Part shown: in pieces, positions 61,960-64,000 of the stretch
Position numbering within the stretch: position 1 is the stretch's first letter
Layout of the letters: each line of letters begins with the position of its first letter
Source of the DNA: Ptychodera flava
Taxonomy: Eukaryota > Hemichordata > Enteropneusta > Ptychoderidae
Length of the DNA stretch: 64,000 nt
Reading direction: 5' to 3'
NCBI RefSeq assembly: GCF_041260155.1
Contig: NC_091931.1
Location: 29,415,041 to 29,479,040, forward strand
The notes under the pieces: model-generated
What the model was told of the DNA's origin: nothing
What the model saw: the letters and a program-made list of their open reading frames with translations, nothing else
The model's database searches: none
Program-made: the position numbers and the translations under genes

Positions 61960-63850
61960 ACATAAAAGATAATTGATAATTTGCATATTTAATGAACTTT
62001 CCTAATTAGGGATATATATCTGATTTGACTTGATCAAAATTGACAAAACTCGGTATGTATATTGAAGATACTATGATTTAACATTATTGAAAGTCATTAA
62101 GCATTTTTATTTCATCAAACTCTTAATTTGCATATTTAATGAACTTTTGAAATTAGGGATATTTATTTGAATTGACTTGACCAAAATTGATGAAACTTGC
62201 TATGTACATTGAAGATACTATGATATAACATTGTTGAAAGTCATTAAGCATTTTAACTTCAGCCAATTCTTATTTGCATATTTAATAAACTTTCCTAATT
62301 AGATATATAAATCTGAATGGACTTTACCAAAATTGATGAAACTTGCTATGTACATTGAAGATACTATGATATAACATTGTTGAAAGTCATTAAGCAGTTT
62401 TACTTCAGCCAATTCCTTATTTACATATTTAATGAACTTCACTAATTAGGGATATATATCTGAATTGATTCGACCGAAGTTGATGAATCTTGCAACATAT
62501 ATTGAAGATACTATAAAACAACATTATTAAAAGTCATGAAACTTTTTTTCTTCAGCCAATTCCTAATTTGCATATATAATGAACTTTCCTAATTAGTGAT
62601 ATTTATCTGTATTGACTAGACCAAATTTGACAAAACTTGCTATGTACATTAAAGATACTATGATACAGCACTTTAGCCGATTCCGTATTTGCAAATTTAA
62701 TGATTTTTTTTTTTTATTTGAACGTTTTTATTGGACTTATCAAAAATTTTCAAATACATGTCTCATTAAATCTGAGGAAAAAAAGACATTACAGAAATCA
62801 ATAAAGTAGTGATCATACATCATTATTGTGTATGTCTGTTGTGCTAGGGTCTCGGTGGATATTAGTACTGTAAATTCTCCACTTTTTATTATGGGCAAAA
62901 ATGTTATCTTTTCTCAAGGCAATGTGATACTCAGTTTTTGTATAGAGTTCACGAGTTATTTTTGTCCCCATAACATGAAATATGCTTCCCAAAATAGTTG
63001 CACATGTTGACAATCATGTAAATATGGAGTAAAGTTTCTTCTTTGTTCTTGCAGAAAGAACAAGGAGCATTATCAACTGTGGGTATGTTCATTTTTCTCA
63101 GTCTAGCATTTGTATACAGGATATTGTGATAAATTTTAAACTGAAATTCTCTCAACTTACAGTCGATAGTTACCTTAAATGGAAGATGATAAATTTCGTT
63201 CCAGTTAGTAACATTGATTTTAAATTCATGTTCAAAATACAGTTCTGATTTTGGTGGTATAAATTAATGTCATTAATCAGCTGTGTGATTACTTTTATAT
63301 TACACAGTTCCACACTGATTGACCTGTGTTTCGATACAATTTTTACTTCATCTTCATCATCAGCTGTACTTTGCTGATTCACTTGTATGTTGGCTGGGTA
63401 ACACTTTTAGTCCAAACCATTTCAAAATGGATGATTGAGGGACACCTTTATTGTGTACAGAATCCCAGTCCAGCTTTTGGCCATTTTCGTTGTACAATTG
63501 TTCTAAGTATAGGATTCCTGCATCTACAAAATCCTGGTAAAAAATAGAACGTTTTCCAATCAAAATGTCCTTATTGTTCCATAAAATAGTTTTTCTAGGA
63601 TTCAAATTATTGATTTTTCCTAATTAAGGATATTTATCTGTCTTGACTAGACCAAAGTTGATGAACTACTTTGTACATTGAAGATACTATGATACGACAT
63701 TATTGAAAGTTATTTAACATTTTTACTTCAGCCTATTCATAATTTGCATATTTAATGAGAACATTTTAGTCAATTCCTAATTTGCATATTTTAATGAACT
63801 TTCCTGATTGGGGATATATACTTGGATTTAAAATTAATCTGTGGTGAATA
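61960..63850. repeat. 147-bp AT-rich satellite, interrupted by a LINE
   Basis: The string AATGAACTTTCCTAATTAGG or variants starts at 61991, 62138, 62284, 62431, 62578 and 62699: four spacings of 146-147 and one of 121. Each unit also has ATTGAAGATACTATGAT. The array resumes after the LINE at about 63613. Confidence 0.85.
62704..63612 (-). mobile_element. LINE 3' end, minus strand, inserted in the satellite
   Basis: On the minus strand: ILWNNKDILIGKRSIFY, ILYLEQLYNENGQ, then (in another frame) LREFQFKIYHNILYTNARL and the zinc-knuckle-like CSFCKNKEETLLHIY. These are C-terminal segments of L1/Tx1-like non-LTR elements. The poly-T at 62704-62716 is its poly-A tail. TGATTTTT on both sides could be the target-site duplication. 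The copy is 5'-truncated and frame-broken. Confidence 0.75.
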
Positions 63851-64000
63851 TTATTCATTATGTTGATCAGAACACTTTAAATGAAGTTGCAAACGTGTGG
63901 CAAAGGTTCAAATTTACACATAACTGCAACATATAATTAAACACGTGAGCATTTTCAGTTCATATCTGGTCTTTTTTCGTATTCAGTCAAAGCAAAGAAG

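Noticed and set aside
61574-63960. 147-bp array considered as a CRISPR
   Set aside because: Units are contiguous and diverged along their whole length with no repeat-spacer alternation, and the context is an animal genome.

Overview
The window is animal nuclear DNA, AT-rich between genes and dense in microsatellites, fold-back elements and retroelement pieces. Five plus-strand genes or gene parts belong to one family of leucine-rich-repeat (LRR) or LRR-plus-immunoglobulin (LRR-Ig) cell-surface receptors with long, intrinsically disordered tyrosine-rich tails. With the tRNA-Gly(GCC) array and the repeat types, this suggests a marine invertebrate, most likely a non-vertebrate deuterostome such as a hemichordate or amphioxus. 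A lophotrochozoan cannot be excluded from sequence alone.

Layout. 1-2712: 3' part of receptor tail gene 1, with an ITAM-like motif. 2713-12700: no host gene; it holds a near-perfect 882-bp-arm palindrome of two 5'-truncated Penelope-like element ends (4024-5797) and a 450-bp-arm inverted-repeat element (10651-12331), both embedded in (TA)n. 12868-14769: gene 2, a membrane segment plus 590-residue tail with a second ITAM. 23135-24574: gene 3, stalk, membrane segment and tail with YxxM/YxN motifs. 29259-31132: gene 4, signal peptide, LRRs, one Ig domain, membrane segment and tail with a hemITAM-like motif, mostly in one exon. 30538-44186: segment A of a large tandem duplication, starting inside the tail of gene 4. 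44187-45236: a LINE fragment exactly at the duplication joint. 45237-56776: segment B. 57721-59156: gene 5, LRR ectodomain, glycine-rich membrane segment and a 17-residue tail. 59.2-64 kb: a hairpin element, the last tRNA-Gly, a TTAA-flanked MITE, a (CTGT)n element with a terminal hairpin, and a 147-bp satellite interrupted by a LINE 3' end.

Eleven tRNA-Gly(GCC) copies lie in the window: five in segment A, five in segment B, one beyond. Nine look functional; the copy at 36534 has a broken T-arm pair and its partner at 51179 has lost the anticodon. Their flanks show two rounds of duplication: an older one of about 3.3 kb that doubled a two-tRNA block, and a recent one that doubled the whole array together with the gene 4 tail.

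The receptor tails share an order of parts: two cysteines before the membrane, a basic stop-transfer stretch, a lysine-rich block (genes 1 and 3), clustered acidic YxxL/YxxM/YxN motifs, a short 'VaAlIGgFe.K' motif, and in genes 1-3 a C-terminus ending in a beta-like 'IIIIDK' string. Inference: a clustered family of LRR immune-type receptors that signal through ITAM-like tails, with some members reduced to membrane-plus-tail units and one with almost no tail. Three of the five genes contain single-base frame breaks, all of the one-missing-base kind, so draft-assembly error must be separated from true pseudogenisation.
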